Positions 22,851 through 35,490 of a stretch of 64,000 bases of DNA are shown here, piece by piece. Below the pieces are notes generated by a model. That model was not told the origin of the DNA, did no database searches, and saw nothing but the letters and a program-made list of their open reading frames with translations. Numbering within the stretch: the first letter of the stretch is position 1; each line of letters opens with the position of its first letter. Origin of the DNA: Eucommia ulmoides (Eukaryota; Streptophyta; Magnoliopsida; Garryales; Eucommiaceae). The stretch lies in the NCBI GenBank assembly GCA_016647705.1, contig CM028336.1, forward strand, positions 8,449,380 through 8,513,379, read 5' to 3'. The translations under genes and the position numbers were made by a program.

Positions 22851-23055
22851 TTAGGATAGTTACATATTTCTGAGAATAGGAAACTGTACCTTCCATATTT
22901 ACCTTCTTCCACATTTAAACGATTGTAATCAATCCCTTTGATTTAGCTCCTTGATTTAGTTTCCTAATTTCTCTAGAGCATCTTGTGTATATATATACAT
23001 TCCTTTACAAGCAATAAGAATATACAGATTACAGGTCTATTGATCTATCGTCTAC
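22851..23055 (+). repeat. Copia 2 5' LTR
   Basis: Starts TTAGGATAGTTACAT (the partner LTR has TGAGGATAGTTACAT) and ends before a degraded primer site ATGTCAGAGTG. Carries TATATATATAC at about 22988. Confidence 0.7.
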
Positions 23056-23131
23056 GATGTCAGAGTGATTACACCATACAGCATAAAAAAAAATATTATT
23101 CTTTTTTTTTCCCTAGCTATAGCCAATAACC

Positions 23132-23960
23132 ATGGCAGAAGGAGACCATACAGCAACCTCCTTTTCTCCAACTGAGCATTTTTTCATGACTTCCACCCAC
23201 ATTCCAATCACTTCTCAATCACCACCAACTCCTCCCAACGCTGCAGCACCAACCCCTTCTATCGTCATTCCCATGTTTCCCAACCCAAACTCCAACAATC
23301 AACTTATCTCCATTAATGTTGCTACACAAGCTCTTCCTAAACTAACACCCACAAACTATTTCTCTTGGCTTACCCAATGGTTTTCTTTGCTAGAAGGCTA
23401 AGATTTTACTCTGTTTGTTGAAAATCCACCACTCACCAATCCCACCGTTGGCTTCTATTGGAAACAACATCATCAATTAATTCGGAGTGCCCTCATAGCC
23501 TTTCTCTCCTCTAAGATTGTATAGTTCTTAATTTCCGCCAAAAGCCCCTATGACGTTTGGACCTAGCTTCAAGGGATGTATGCTACACCAACTCGTGCCC
23601 ATATGATGAATATTCGTTAATGGTAGGCTATCATAATGAAAAGAAGCCAGTTGATCTCAAACTATTTTTAGCAGATCAAAACTCATCTAATCAACTAATT
23701 ATTGTTGGCGAACCTCTCAAAACTGATAAGATTGTTCTCCATGGTCTTCTAGACGAGTACAATAACATTTTCTCTGCCTTACATGCTCGAGAAACAACTG
23801 TTTTCTTTGTTGAGTTAGATTAGAAACCATCGGATCATGAAACCTTTCTCACTCACAAGGCTGTATTCTCTTTCATTCCGGTGACTGCAAATTATGCCAA
23901 CAAGTCGTTTGCCAACAACAATCGGAATGGAAAATAAATCAAGCACCAATAAATCACGGG
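23132..23960 (+). pseudogene. Copia 2 gag (broken)
   Basis: ATG at 23132; a Pro/Thr-rich N-terminus leads to INVATQALPKLTPTNYFSW, typical of copia Gag. Stops occur at about 23399, 23522 and 23564, and a frameshift follows; the zinc knuckle near 23970 is recognisable only as CDKPGHLVK in one frame. Confidence 0.75.
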
Positions 23961-24037
23961 TTGTTTTTCAATACTGTGATAAACCCGGCCATCTTGTCAA
24001 GTAATGCCGTTATCTTCTTTCGGCCTTTCAAAGTCTG

Positions 24038-27000
24038 ATGTCGCCTTCTTCAAATGCTGCTCCTTCAGGTTCTCATATTCTACGGGCTAATTTTGCTTCT
24101 TCAACCAATGGTGGCCCTTCTAATTGGTTAACTGACTCAGGTGCATCCTACCATGTCACCAATGAACTTCAAAATTTGGCCTTACACTCGGCCTATGATG
24201 GCATTAACAACCTCCAAATTGGTGACGGTAAAAATTTAACTATAACCCATACAGGCTCCACTTCTCTTTCTTCCTCCTCTTCATCTATTCTTTTAAATGA
24301 TGTTTTATGTGTACCTTCCATGAAAAAGAATCTTGTGTCTGTTTATAAATTATGTTGCACTAACAGCGCTTCAGTTGAATTCTCATCTTATTAGTTTGTG
24401 AAGGACTTTCGTACGAGGGAACGACTTGTAGAAGGGAAACCAATTAACAATGTTTACGAATGGACTACTCATTTTTCTCATTCTCTACCAAATCTGCTAG
24501 CCGCCTTTACTGCTCTCAAAGTCTCAACTCCAAATTGGCATCATTATCTCGGTTATCCATCCATTCACGTTCTCCAATATATTCTTAAACATCAACATTT
24601 ACCTTCGCTTGATAAATCCAAAATATTTGCTTGTAATTCTTGTAAGTGCAATAAAATGCACAAATTTTCTTTTTCTACATCATCAATAAAAAGTACAAAA
24701 CCTCTTCAATATATTTATTCTGACATTTGGGGTACATCTTTTATTCAGTCTATTGATGACTTTTAGTATTACCTTATGTTTGTTTATCATTATACAAAAT
24801 ATGTATGGTTGTATCCACTTAAAATAAAACTAGAAGTCACCAATATTTTTGTAAAATTTAGAGCCATCGTTGAAAAATTCTTTCAAATCCCAATTATATC
24901 TTTCTACTCTAATAATGGAGGTGAGTTTCTTACCCTAAAATCATTTTTTGAGTTCAATGAGATTTTCCACTTTCTTTCACTTCCATATACCCCTAAATAC
25001 AATGCCATAACCGAGAGATGACATCGCCATATTGTAGAGACAGGTTTGACTCTTTTTCACACTGCTCATCTACCTCTTAAATTCTAGTCATATGCCTTTA
25101 TTACAAATGCCTATTTGATCAATAGAATGTCCACCCTTCTTCTTCATAATGATTCTCCCTACCTCCATCTCTATGGTTCTCTTCCAAATTATTGAAAACT
25201 GTGAATCTTTGGTTGCTTATGCTATCCTTGGCTTTGCCCCTACTTGTCTCACAAACTACAACCTCGTTCTACCCCATGTGTATTTCTTGGCTACTCACTC
25301 AATCAAAGTTCCTATCGGTGTTATGATCCTAAAACATCCAAAAGTTACCACACTCGTTATGTCAGCTCTGTTGAAACCGAATTTCCTTACTCCACCCTTG
25401 AGACGCAAGATACACAACTAAGCCAAGATACCCTACCCAACTAGATGCCTTGTCATTTTCAGATTCCCTTCTTGTCCTCACCACCAAACATGTCTACTTC
25501 TTCCATGCCTGAGCCACTCATGGACAACCCCGATAATTCTTTTTCCCAGGATGTACAATTGGCAGAAGCTCCTTCATCAGCCACATCAGATAATCATCTC
25601 AGCATGTTGTCAAGTAACATCTCACCTATAACCCAATCTTCTTTTCCCTCTCATTCATCGCCTATTTTTGTACCATCATCACCCCAAAGCCAATCCATCA
25701 CATGATCACCCAATCCAAAACCAAATCTTCAAGCTTGCTCAACATGTTTCTCTTGTTGCTACCAAACCCACTCCTATATCTCTCCCAAAGCCTACGCAAA
25801 AGTCCACTTCAAAAGCCAAAGATTTACTTGACACTGATTGTGTAAAAATTCCTCGCATGGTGCCTCAAGCACTCAACTATCCGAAGTGGAAATATGCTAT
25901 GTTAGAATAGCTCCATGCCCTTAGCTCTCAGAAAACATGGTTATTGGTACCACCTAATTTAGCATATAACGTTGTTGGGTGCAAATGGGTTTTTTTTTCG
26001 GATTAAATATAATCCTGATTGTTCAATAAGCAAGTACAAAGTTCGTCTCATTATTAAGGGTTTCCATCAGTGACCTAGCGTTGATTATATTGATACTTTT
26101 TCACCTGTTGCTAAACATACTATTGTTTGTGTTGTTCTTTCTCCTGCAGTTAGTCATGATTGGCCTATATGATCGGTCAATGTCAACAATGCCTTTCTGC
26201 ATAGGAGATCATTGAGGATGTTTTCATGGCTCAACCACCTAGTTTCTCTGACTCTAAACACCCCTCATATGTTTGCAAGCTTCACAAAGCTCTCTATAGT
26301 CTAAAATAAGCACCTCAGGTAAAGTATAATGAACTTAAAGAGTATCTTCTTTCTCTTGGCTTCTGTTGCTTGCTCTCCGATTATTGTCTGTTCACTTTGC
26401 ATCCTTCGGCCATTGTTATATATATGGTTCCATGTTGATGATATCATCATTACTGGGAATGATTCTGCTGCTTACCTCTTTTACCACTCAACTTGGTGTT
26501 CGCTTCTCTATCAAAGATCTTGGTGACTTACATTATATTCTTGGGATTGAAATTAATAGATCAGATTTTGGTCTATTTCTATCACAACAAAAATATATCC
26601 AAGATATTCTTGCATACGCCGAAATGACTAATGCCAAGGGAGTTGCTACGCTACTGTTTACCAGTTCTTCTCTTGCTACTTATGACAATGATCCAATTGC
26701 TGATATTAAAACTTATAGAACTCTTCTTGAAAAGCTTCAATATCTACAATTTACAAGGCCCGATATTGCTTTTCTAGTAAACAAGCTTTCACAGTTCACT
26801 TCTTCTCCAAAACTGCATCACTGGCAAGCCTTGAAACGTCTTCTTCGATTTCTTATCAGCACCTCTGAACTGGGACTTCTTATTCACCGTCGGTCACCTC
26901 TCCTACTCTATGGTTTTTTCGATGCTAATTGGGGAGGTCATCGTGATGATCATATCTCTACCCGTGCCTATATCTGCTTTCTTGGTCAAAATCCAATATC

Positions 27001-27160
27001 TTGGTCTTATAAAAAGTAACACTCCGTATCTCGCTCATCAACAGAAGTTGAGTATCCTGTTGGTGCCAACACTGTGGTTGAACTTTGCTGCTTAATGAAC
27101 CTCCTGAAGGAACTTCAAGTTCATATCTCATCTCCACCTACCATTTATTGCGGCAATGCC
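24038..27160 (+). pseudogene. Copia 2 pol (protease, integrase, RT, start of RNase H), broken
   Basis: Protease DSGASYHVT is intact. Integrase shows WHHYLGYPS and CNSCKCNK (HHCC zinc site) and YSDIWG; its second acidic site reads YSNNGGEF, an Asp to Asn change. Reverse transcriptase has HVDDIIITG in place of the usual YVDD near 26432, then LGIEINRSDFGLFLSQQKY and TRPDIAFLVNKLSQF. RNase H begins FDANWGGHRDDH-STRAY. It ends in NAG at 27159 where the nested element starts. Confidence 0.8.
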
Positions 27161-27164
27161 GGTG

Positions 27165-28723
27165 TGGTGGCCGCTAATTAAGCGCTGTCACTTTCACCGC
27201 AAGCGTACGGATCAAGTTTTAGTATAATGGACCATTTGGTCGGGTGTCATATCCACAAGGATTGGTGTCGTTACTATCAAGTACCGCGATTGTCATAACC
27301 TAACTTTATTTAGGCGACAAAAATGTAATAAAATTAATTAATACTAATACTAATATAGTCTAATTTAATCTATACTAATACTAATATTAATATAAGATAG
27401 TTTTGAGATAAGAGGTTGTCTAGGGATTAGTTTCGTTTGCGAATACGTGTTCAATCTTGTTTTAGTTTATGTTAATGGCGTTCGATTTATCCGACAATCT
27501 CTATATCTAAAACTCCTCCGCCACCTCTCCCGAGTGTAAGACGGGGGATAAAACGCAACTTCGTTTCAATGAAGAACTTTCCCTTAACATCTTAATGACC
27601 CCAGGTCGCGTGTGTCTCGCCTTATCGTCATTGATCACACACAATCCAACTCCCGACCGGGTCATTGGATCGTGCATTGTGTTTACCCTATCAACAATCT
27701 CCGTTCTCAAACTTCATCGCCACCTTTCTAGAGTGTAAGATGAGAGAATACGTGACTTCACGTCAACGTCGAAGTCCCCCTCAACGTCTTAATGACTCTA
27801 GGTCACATGAGTCTTATCTCAATGTCATCGATTGTCCACAATCCAAACCCCAACCGGGTTATAGGATTGTGGCGTTTGTTTATTCTAGTCCAAATCCGGG
27901 ATTTGTCAAACCCCGTATTCTCTATATGTAAATCTAAGTAATATAAACAAACAATATGGCACACACAATCAACATAACTAAGAACAATTGCAAAGAAAAC
28001 ACAAACTCAACTAAGGCATAAACATTCTCAACAACTACCAAAATGTAGAAAACAAAGAAAAGAAACAAGCGACTTAGCTAATATCCAAAAAATAGCTGCT
28101 AGAATCGTCGAACAATCGCTTCCCTCTTCATCCTCCAACTCGGGTTGAGAGCTCTCCCTAACAAATCCCTTAACCTAACCCTAAAATATAGCCTAAGTCC
28201 TTAGGGGCCGAAGAGGTCTAAAGAAATGAGGAAAGAAGGGCTTCAATAGGGTAAAACATATCTAACAAATATCTACACTGTGTAGAGGTTTCCGCCTAGG
28301 TAGTAGAATTTCCACCTAAGAGGAGGAGTATGTCGGTTAGTGTTTCGCCAAGGCGATAGAGTAGGCGATGGACTAGGAAAACAATCTATTGGATTTCCAC
28401 CTAGGCGGTTGAATTTTCGCCTAGGCTGAGGGCAGTCAGCAACAATTTATTTTTCTCTGCTTCTTCACCACCTAGGCAGAGGTCTGATCGCCTAGGCGGT
28501 GGGCTTCCTTTAGAATTTAGCCTCCATGCTTGTTTTTTCACTGTTCTCCGACCGTTCTCGATACGAATTGATCGTTTATACTCCGATTTCATACTTTTTC
28601 ACCTCACACACCTGTTTTAATACAAAAAGAATAAAAACATATTAAAATATATAAACATAACTATAAACATACTCGAAAACTAACAAATTCGAATTGGAAG
28701 TAAATAGTTAATTTACACCTATC
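27165..28723 (-). repeat. 3' LTR of the nested element (1559 bp)
   Basis: Begins TGGTGGCCGCTAATTAAGCG and ends TTTACACCTATCA on the + strand. It has two internal blocks, about 27500-27700 and 27690-27910, which repeat the phrase GCCACCT-T--GAGTGTAAGA. A cluster of CCTAGG palindromes lies at 28290-28500. Confidence 0.85.
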
Positions 28724-30558
28724 AAATACACCCAAACTTAGAATTTTGCTAGTCCTCGAGCAAAAAACCCACAAAATACAAGAAAATATAAAAACTAATT
28801 ATGAAATTAAAAACTAAAAATGAAAAAACACTAAAAACAAAAATGTGTAAGTTTTAATTATCCTCTACCAGCCGAAAGATTTTTCCCTCATCGGCCCCTA
28901 ATCCTATCAAGTTCATGCATAAATCACACTATGTGATATTCTAGAAATTCAATGTTCAAAAATAGTAAGCGCCATTCTAGATCCTCTTTAAGTGTGTGTA
29001 ATTAAACTCGAATATACTACTATCCATTGATTAGATGGGATTATCCATAAATAAAGATCATGAATAAAATCTTTAAGGTATAGGGAATCCATATGCCTGA
29101 CCCGGGATCTATTATCTACTAATGTAGGCTCAGAGGTTCATGAAGATCAGTAGGGCTTGGTTCAGTTTTGGAATAACGGCCAAGGGTATTTTGAAATAGA
29201 GAACATGTTAACATCGTTAACTTAATCTGACCTGAGACACATTGCTTGGAATTTTCACACTTGAAACCCGATAGTTTAATTAGGAACAACCCTGAACATA
29301 TGCTTAAGAATGTCATACTCACTTGTCATGTCAAAAAGAAACATTTTTTTTTAACACACCACCGAACTCATTCGAATTTCTATAATTTTAGGAATGTGAA
29401 AAAATAATTAAGTAACACACCCCAAAACGTATTTGAATTTCTTACAACTTTAGGAATGTGCAAAAAATATGAACGACAACCGACAAACAAGTACTCGAAT
29501 ACCGAAACAATTAGAATTTCAGCTTAAACCCAACCGCTCACATCAATTAGCAAAACGCTAACTTGATTTCACTCACATTGTGCCTTCAGTTTAGCGATGT
29601 AAGTTTGGAAAAAGTTCAATCGGCTAGGTTATTTGTTAAGTGTTCAGAATTGAAACGGCTTTTAGGCTTCGACAGGGTAACGAGGGATAATGATATTGCA
29701 TGGTAGGCTTCAAAAGGCTCAAGAAACAAAATGACTGCCTAAATCATATCTCCTAAACAACCTCGCCTAAGATTTCGCCTCGAATTTCCCCCAAATCAAG
29801 TTCTAGAATCCCTATTGTCATGAAATTGATTGACAGGTAATTGGTTTCAAATCAATTACATAGTACTATATTGAGTTTACGTGCTCGTGTATTTAGGATC
29901 TATAATAACTTTTACTAAGACGATACGTTAAGCACACAGAACACAAATGAGTGAGCATTGCGCTCAACCTCAAAACAATCAGGGGACAGAGTCATCATCG
30001 GGTAAAGGCCTAGATAACGTCAAAACGTAGCACAAAATAACAACTAACCTAAACAATCTAATCCTAAACAAGAATGCAAACAATAAAAACAGTAACACTT
30101 AAGTAATAACATAAACACATACTAAAGCATACTACACATCACCACCAACTCAACACAGGTGATGTCCAAACAAGCCGTTAGCAATCCTAATGACAGTATC
30201 TAGCATGATATTAAAGACAGGGGGGTTTAGAACACATATTTAGGAGGCGAGAGGATCTCGCCTCTGATTCAAATTGACGAAGATGTATCTAACTTATTTG
30301 TAACTCTGGGTTGCCTCCCAAGAAGCACTTGGTCTAATGTCCTCGGCCCGACATATGCCCTCTAGACTGGCGAGATGTTTCAATGAACGAAACGCAAGAG
30401 TACCTGTCGATCTAACATCTTTAAGCATCCTTCCGAAACAAAAACAAAACTACAAAGAAATATTATATATAAAAGAAATGCCTAGATTAAAGTCAAGTCA
30501 TTACTCACAATATCGACAATAACCACTTTGCCAATCTCTAGAAACGGCACCAAAAACT
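28724..30558 (-). other. Interior of the nested element, non-coding
   Basis: 1.8 kb with no long or conserved reading frame. It shares order and sequence with 1328-3411, including GGGTTGCCTCCCAAGAAGC (30308-30326) and AACATGTTAACATCGTTAAC (29203-29222). The LTR-proximal ends hold the polypurine tract and primer site. Confidence 0.75.
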
Positions 30559-32161
30559 TGGGGGCCACTAATTAAGCGCTGTCACTTTCACCACAAGTGT
30601 ACAGATCAAGTTTTAGTATAATGAACCTTTAGGTCGGGTATCGTATCTACAGGGATTGGTGTTGTTACTATCGAGTACTGCGATTGTCATAACCTGACTT
30701 TATCTAGGCGACAAAAATGTAAGAAAATTAATTAATACTAATACTAATATAGCCTAATTTAATCTATACTAATATTAATATTAATATGAGATAGATTTGA
30801 AAGAATAGGTTGTCAAGGGATTATTTCGTTTACGAATACGTGTTCAGTCTTGTTTTAGTTTATGTTAACGGAGTTTGACTTATCCAACAATCTCTATATC
30901 TAAAACTCATCCGCCACCTCTCTCAAGTGTAAGACGGGGGATATAACGCACTTTCGTGTCAACGAAAAAGTCCCCTTCAACATCTTAATGACCCTAGATC
31001 GCGTGAGTCTCGCCCCAACGTCATTGATCGCACATAATCCAACTTCCGACCGGGTCATTGGACCGTGCGTTATGTTTACCCTATCGACAATCTCCGTTCT
31101 AAAACTCCCTCGCCACCTCTCCCAAGTGTAAGATGAGGGAATACGTGACTTCGCATCAACGTCGAAGTCCTCCTCAATGTCTTAACGACTCTAGGTTATG
31201 TGAGTCTTGCCCCAACGTCATTGATTGTCCACAATCCAAACCCCGATCGGGTTATAGGATTGTGGCGTTTGTTTATTCTAGTCCGAATCCGGGATTTGTC
31301 AAACCCCGTATTCCCGATATATAAATCTAAGCAACATAAACAAACAATACAGCACACACAATCAACATAATGAAGAGCAATCACAAACAAAACAGAAACT
31401 CAACTAAACAACGTTTTCATAAATTATATTAATAGTCCCTATACAACCTATGTTTAGCCAATGTCCATAACTATGTATACAATGTAAAATGACATAAACA
31501 TGCTCAACAACTACCAAAATGTAGAAAACAAAGGGAAGAAACGAGCGACTTAGCCAATATCCGAAGAATAGCCGCTAGAACCGTCGAACGATCACTTCCC
31601 TCTTCATCCTCCACCTTAGGTTGAGAACTCTCCCTAAAAAATCCTTTAACCTAACCCTAAAATATGGCCTAAGGCCTTAGGGGCCGAAGAGATTTTAAGA
31701 AAGGAGGAAAAAAGGGCTTAAATAGACCAAAAAATATCTAGCAAATATCGACACTATGCAGAGGTTTCCGCCTAGGCGGAGGAGTATGTCGGTTAGTGTT
31801 TTGCCGAGGCGATGGAGTAAGCGGTGGACTAGGAAAACAATCTGCTAGATTTCCGCCTAGGCGGTGGAATTTTCGCCTAGGCCGAGGGCAGTCAGCAACA
31901 ATTTATTTTACTCTGCCTCTTCACCGCCTAGGCGAAGGTCCAGTTAACTAGACGGTGGGGTTTCTTTAAAATTTAGCCTCCGTGCTAGTTTTTCCACCGT
32001 TCTCAATATGAATTGATCGTTTATGCTCCGATTTCATACATTTTCACCACACGCACCTATTTTAATACAAAAAGAATAAAAACATATTAAAACATATAAA
32101 AATACGTATTCAAAAACTAACAAATTCGGATTGGAAATACATAAGTTATTTACACCTGTCA
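30559..32161 (-). repeat. 5' LTR of the nested element (1603 bp)
   Basis: Homologous to 27165-28723 throughout, with about 85 extra bases at about 31407-31494. Palindromes CCGCCTAGGCGG are best kept here (31769, 31853, 31926). LTR ends are TGGGGGCC... and ...ACACCTGTCA. Confidence 0.85.
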
Positions 32162-32166
32162 CGTTG

Positions 32167-32330
32167 CAACTTACAGTTGTACTAATCCTGTCTTTCATTC
32201 GTGGATAAAACATATTGAACTTATATATCACTCTGTTTGCACAAAAGTTCAACAGAATATTCTTCGCATCACCCGTGTCCTCTCATAATCAACTGGCTGA
32301 TGTTCTTCTAACAAAACCTCTTCCCAGCTC
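32167..32330 (+). pseudogene. Copia 2 RNase H, C-terminal part
   Basis: ATYSCTNPVFHSWIKHIEL then QLADVLLTKPLPSSTFARL, the usual end of copia RNase H. It continues the frame broken at 27160. The polypurine tract AGCAGGGGCATA is at 32384-32395. Confidence 0.8.
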
Positions 32331-32395
32331 AACTTTCGCTCGTCTATCATCCAAGATTGGTGTTTTTCTCCGCCCCACCATCTAGCAGGGGCATA

Positions 32396-32610
32396 TGAGG
32401 ATAGTTACATATTCCTTAGAATAGGAAACTATACCTTCCATATTTATCTTTTTCCACATGTAAATGATTGTAATCGGTCCCCTTGATTTAGCTCATTGAT
32501 TTAGTCTCCTAATCTCTCTAGGGCATCTTGTGTATATATATACTATCCTTTGCAACCAATAAGAATATATAGATTATAGCTCTATTGATCTCTCTTATAG
32601 GATCTCTATG
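32396..32610 (+). repeat. Copia 2 3' LTR
   Basis: Starts TGAGGATAGTTACAT after the polypurine tract and ends about 32610. No clear target-site duplication is visible at either side. Confidence 0.7.
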
Positions 32611-32925
32611 CCTCTCTAGATCCTTAACTCATTTTCAAAACCTCTACTGCTTTATCAGCACCACCCCAGTGTCATCTCTAGACCTCCGTGATATCCTTAG
32701 TAACTTTTCGATAAGATTTACGACTCTAACTACTTAAATCATTTAACATTCATAATTTAGAAAAGAGTAATACATTGGCTACCACTAAAACTTCCCCATT
32801 TCCTTCTAAAAAACATAATCTCTAAAACAACTGTCTTTTTATCTTTTTCCATTTTTTTTTCCATTCGTAAGCATGGAAAAAAAAAAATGCAAGCTATTAA
32901 GCTTGTGTGTTTGTGTGTGAAACAG
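32611..32925. other. End of CHX-C intron 1
   Basis: No gene or repeat recognised. The last part, with a T-rich tract at about 32830-32862, runs into the acceptor GAAACAG at 32919-32925. Confidence 0.5.
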
Positions 32926-33458
32926 GCAGGTGTGATTCTCGGACCGACAATCCTGAGACGGATCAGCCCAAGTACCATGGAAACACTATTCCCAGAAGAC
33001 GGCCAAGTTTTCATCAGCGGTCTATCAGCGATTGGTTTTATGTTCTTCATGTTCCTCATCAGAGTCAAGATGGACCATTGGCGTCATCGCTGTCATGGTC
33101 CCTCTCTTTTGCGGCGCCACCATTATTCAGTCGCTCAACACACTACCCAGCTACCGCATGCCAACAGCACAATCCGTCACCGGAATCCTGACTCTGTCAT
33201 GCTTTCCGGTGATTGCCTCCCTGCTGATGGACCTCAAGATCATAAATTCCGAGCTCGGCCAGCTGGCACTGGTGGCGACGCTGATCAGCGACTTAATGAG
33301 CACCGGCATGGGGCTGGCGATGGCCAATGTCAGGGTGGCGTGGGCAGGTTGGGCCACCTCCACTGCCATTAAGCCTTATGCTTTGAGCATATTCATCGTC
33401 AGCTTGATTTTGTCTACACGGCCCGTGCTTTGCTGGATTGTACAACATACACCAGAAG
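32926..33458 (+). pseudogene. CHX: CHX-C exon 2 with frameshifting deletion
   Basis: Starts AGVILGPTILRR in phase 0 and ends in the first base of a Gly codon (TPE-G). Its length of 533 bp does not fit that phase by one base. The shift is at about 33070: after RVKM the first frame turns to nonsense and WTIGVIAVMVPLF opens one frame over. CHX-B has 13 more residues here. The rest covers six or more helices including LMDLKIINSELG and ATLISD. Confidence 0.8.
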
Positions 33459-34227
33459 GTATTACTGTACATGATTACACCCCCAAAATATGTTAATTTA
33501 TGACTTGGTCCTAAATTCTACAAAAAATAAAAATAATTGTGCATTATGCATATAGACTGAATTAAACATAGAGAATTAAACATAGAAATAATTGGTCAGT
33601 AATTCTAAATAGAGAGCCTAATCAATAATATATTGTATTTTAATTTACTTGAATATAAATTCCATAACTATATGCTTTCAATTAAGGTTTACATCGTCTA
33701 CCGCTGACGCCACACTACTCGCCTTCCGCCGCTATCCGTCGTCGAATGTCAAGACTCCGGTAACCAAAATCTTACCATAGACTGCCAAATTTTTTTTTTA
33801 GCTACATATAACTATTTTTTTATTATATTTTCTAATTACATGTAACTATTTTTTACTGCAATTTTTAATTACATTTTTTAAGTGTATTTTTTTGTTATAC
33901 TCCCCTAATTTTGAACGACTAGCAACCGAAAAATTAGTTAAATATAACTAAAATGTAACTAAAAATAACTTTGGTAAACGATGATCGAAAATTCGACGAC
34001 AAGTGATAGCCAAAATTCGACGGCCAAAGTCTGGCCGCCAGTAGTAGTTAATTGCGCAACCCTAATTGGAAAATTAGTATTTCTACCAATCCTAATAAAG
34101 GAGATCAAAATTGAAATAATTATTTGTATTGATACTTTTTATTAATTTAGTGTGGACCTCCCAACAGTCCAACGTAATGATCCAAAAAAATAATATTTAA
34201 TTTGCAGTAATTTTAATTTTTCATTAC
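33459..34227 (+). other. CHX: CHX-C intron 2 with lost 3' splice site
   Basis: Donor GTATTA is present. The aligned acceptor reads CATTAC before GAAAGCC where CHX-A and CHX-B read AAACAG before GAAAACC. AG dinucleotides at 34207 and 34232 would give a stop or a frameshift. Confidence 0.7.
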
Positions 34228-34655
34228 GAAAGCCAGTGAAGCGAGCATATATCACCTCCATCGCCTTCATGGTGATGCTGGCGGCGGCGAACGACGATAA
34301 TCTGGGTCTCCCCTACCAGCTATGCCCTTTCATCTTAGGCCTTTGCATGCTGGAGGGTCCACCGCTAGGCTCCTCTCTTGTGGAGAAGCTCGAGACCCTG
34401 ATCGCCGGAATCTTCGTTCCCCTTCTTATGGCCTACTATGGCATGAAGATTGACCTTTTCGTGATCTACAACCTTCAGTTCATGTCACTGATATGGGCAA
34501 TCGTGTTGATCTCTGTTGGAGTTAAGGTTTTGTCGATCTTTTTGCCAGCATTACTCTTCCAAGTGCCAATGCAAGATGCTGTCGTGCTGGCTTTGATAAT
34601 GAGCGCCCAAGGGATTGTTCATTTAGCTGTGTATCTGTGTGTGTTTATAAACCAG
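34228..34655 (+). CDS. CHX: CHX-C exon 3
   Basis: 428 bp, open. KPVKRAYITS opens a hydrophobic segment, followed by MLEGPPLGSSLVEKLE, the CHX hallmark, and YYGMKIDLF. Ends FINQ before GTACAA. Confidence 0.85.
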
Positions 34656-34750
34656 GTACAAATTTCACCCCTCAATTTCCTATATGTTTTTATTTTTTAC
34701 CTTAAAAGTTTAACACTTGCTTTTCAATGGTCCTATTTCCTGGAGAACAG

Positions 34751-35311
34751 AGTATAGATCGGGAGTCTCTCTCAATGTTAACTATGTCAGTCATGTTAGT
34801 CGCATCCTTAACATGGGTTCTCGTCAGAATTATCTATGATTACTCGAGAATGTACACCGGCTACCAGAAGAGAACAATCATTCACACCCCCGCCAACACC
34901 GAGCTCCAAGTACTGATCTGCACCTACCGCCCTGACGACACAATGGCGTCCATCAAGCTCCTTGAGAATTCCAAACCCCACAAAGAGAACCCGATCACAG
35001 TGTACGGCCTCCACTTGATGGAGCTGGTCGGCCGGGCATCGCCGCTGCTGATCAACCACCAGTTGGGTCAGAAATCTTCCGTTGGAAGTTCGCGGTCTCA
35101 GAAGATTATTGAAGTGTTGGTACAGTTTCCAAATCAGTTCCAGGATTTGGTTACCGTCCTCGCCTTCACCGCCATGTCGTTGTTGAAGTTCATGCATCAT
35201 GATATGTGTTCGTTGGCGTTTGATAAGTCGGTGTCTTTGATAATTCTTCCTTTTCATTGGAAGTGGAACCACTTGGGTAAGGTGGTTTTCGATAGCACCG
35301 CACTAAGAATG
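34751..35311 (+). CDS. CHX: CHX-C exon 4
   Basis: Starts SIDRESLSML after GAGAACAG; 187 codons without a stop. Holds the last helix, YTGYQKRTIIHTPANTEL, CTYRPDD and LMELVGRASPLLINHQ, then a conserved MHHDMCSLAFDKS. Ends ALRM before GTAATT. Confidence 0.85.
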
Positions 35312-35490
35312 GTAATTATTCATTTTTTTCTAATTCTTGAGTAAATTGTTTACTGACGGTCTTTGCTAAGCCCTAATGTTCGTCTATATATAGATATAGA
35401 TATCTTTGTATAATTGTATCTTTCACATATATTAATAAAATCGTCTCATATTCTCACTCAAAATTTAACATAATAATTTTCCCGACACAG

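Larger units (their letters stand above)
27165..32161 (-). mobile_element. Complete non-autonomous LTR retrotransposon nested in copia 2
   Basis: Two LTRs (27165-28723 and 30559-32161) flank a 1.8 kb interior. On the minus strand the primer site is TGGTGCCGTTTC (plus 30541-30552), matching tRNA-Asp in part, and the polypurine side is TTTGGGTGTATT next to 28723. Target-site duplications are CGGTG (27160-27164) and CGTTG (32162-32166), one mismatch. Removing the element restores the copia 2 RNase H reading GVATYSCTNP. The interior has no gag or pol frame. The same family occurs at 1-3411. Confidence 0.85.
22851..32610 (+). mobile_element. Copia 2: Ty1-copia retrotransposon, full length but decayed, split by a nested element
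   Basis: 5' LTR 22851-23055 and 3' LTR 32396-32610 are clearly related (shared TTACATATT, ATAGGAAACT, CATCTTGTGTATATATATAC). Between them, + strand: a weak iMet-type primer site near 23058, gag (23132-23950), protease with intact LTDSGASYHVT (about 24130), zinc-finger integrase (24530-25100), reverse transcriptase (25800-26760) and RNase H (26900-27160, resuming at 32167-32330). A complete LTR element occupies 27165-32161 and interrupts RNase H. Many stops and frameshifts show it is old. It lies in CHX-C intron 1. Confidence 0.85.

Noticed and set aside
32887..33372. 161-codon frame as the CHX-C exon 2 product
   Set aside because: After about 33075 it follows the wrong frame; CHX similarity continues in the next frame.
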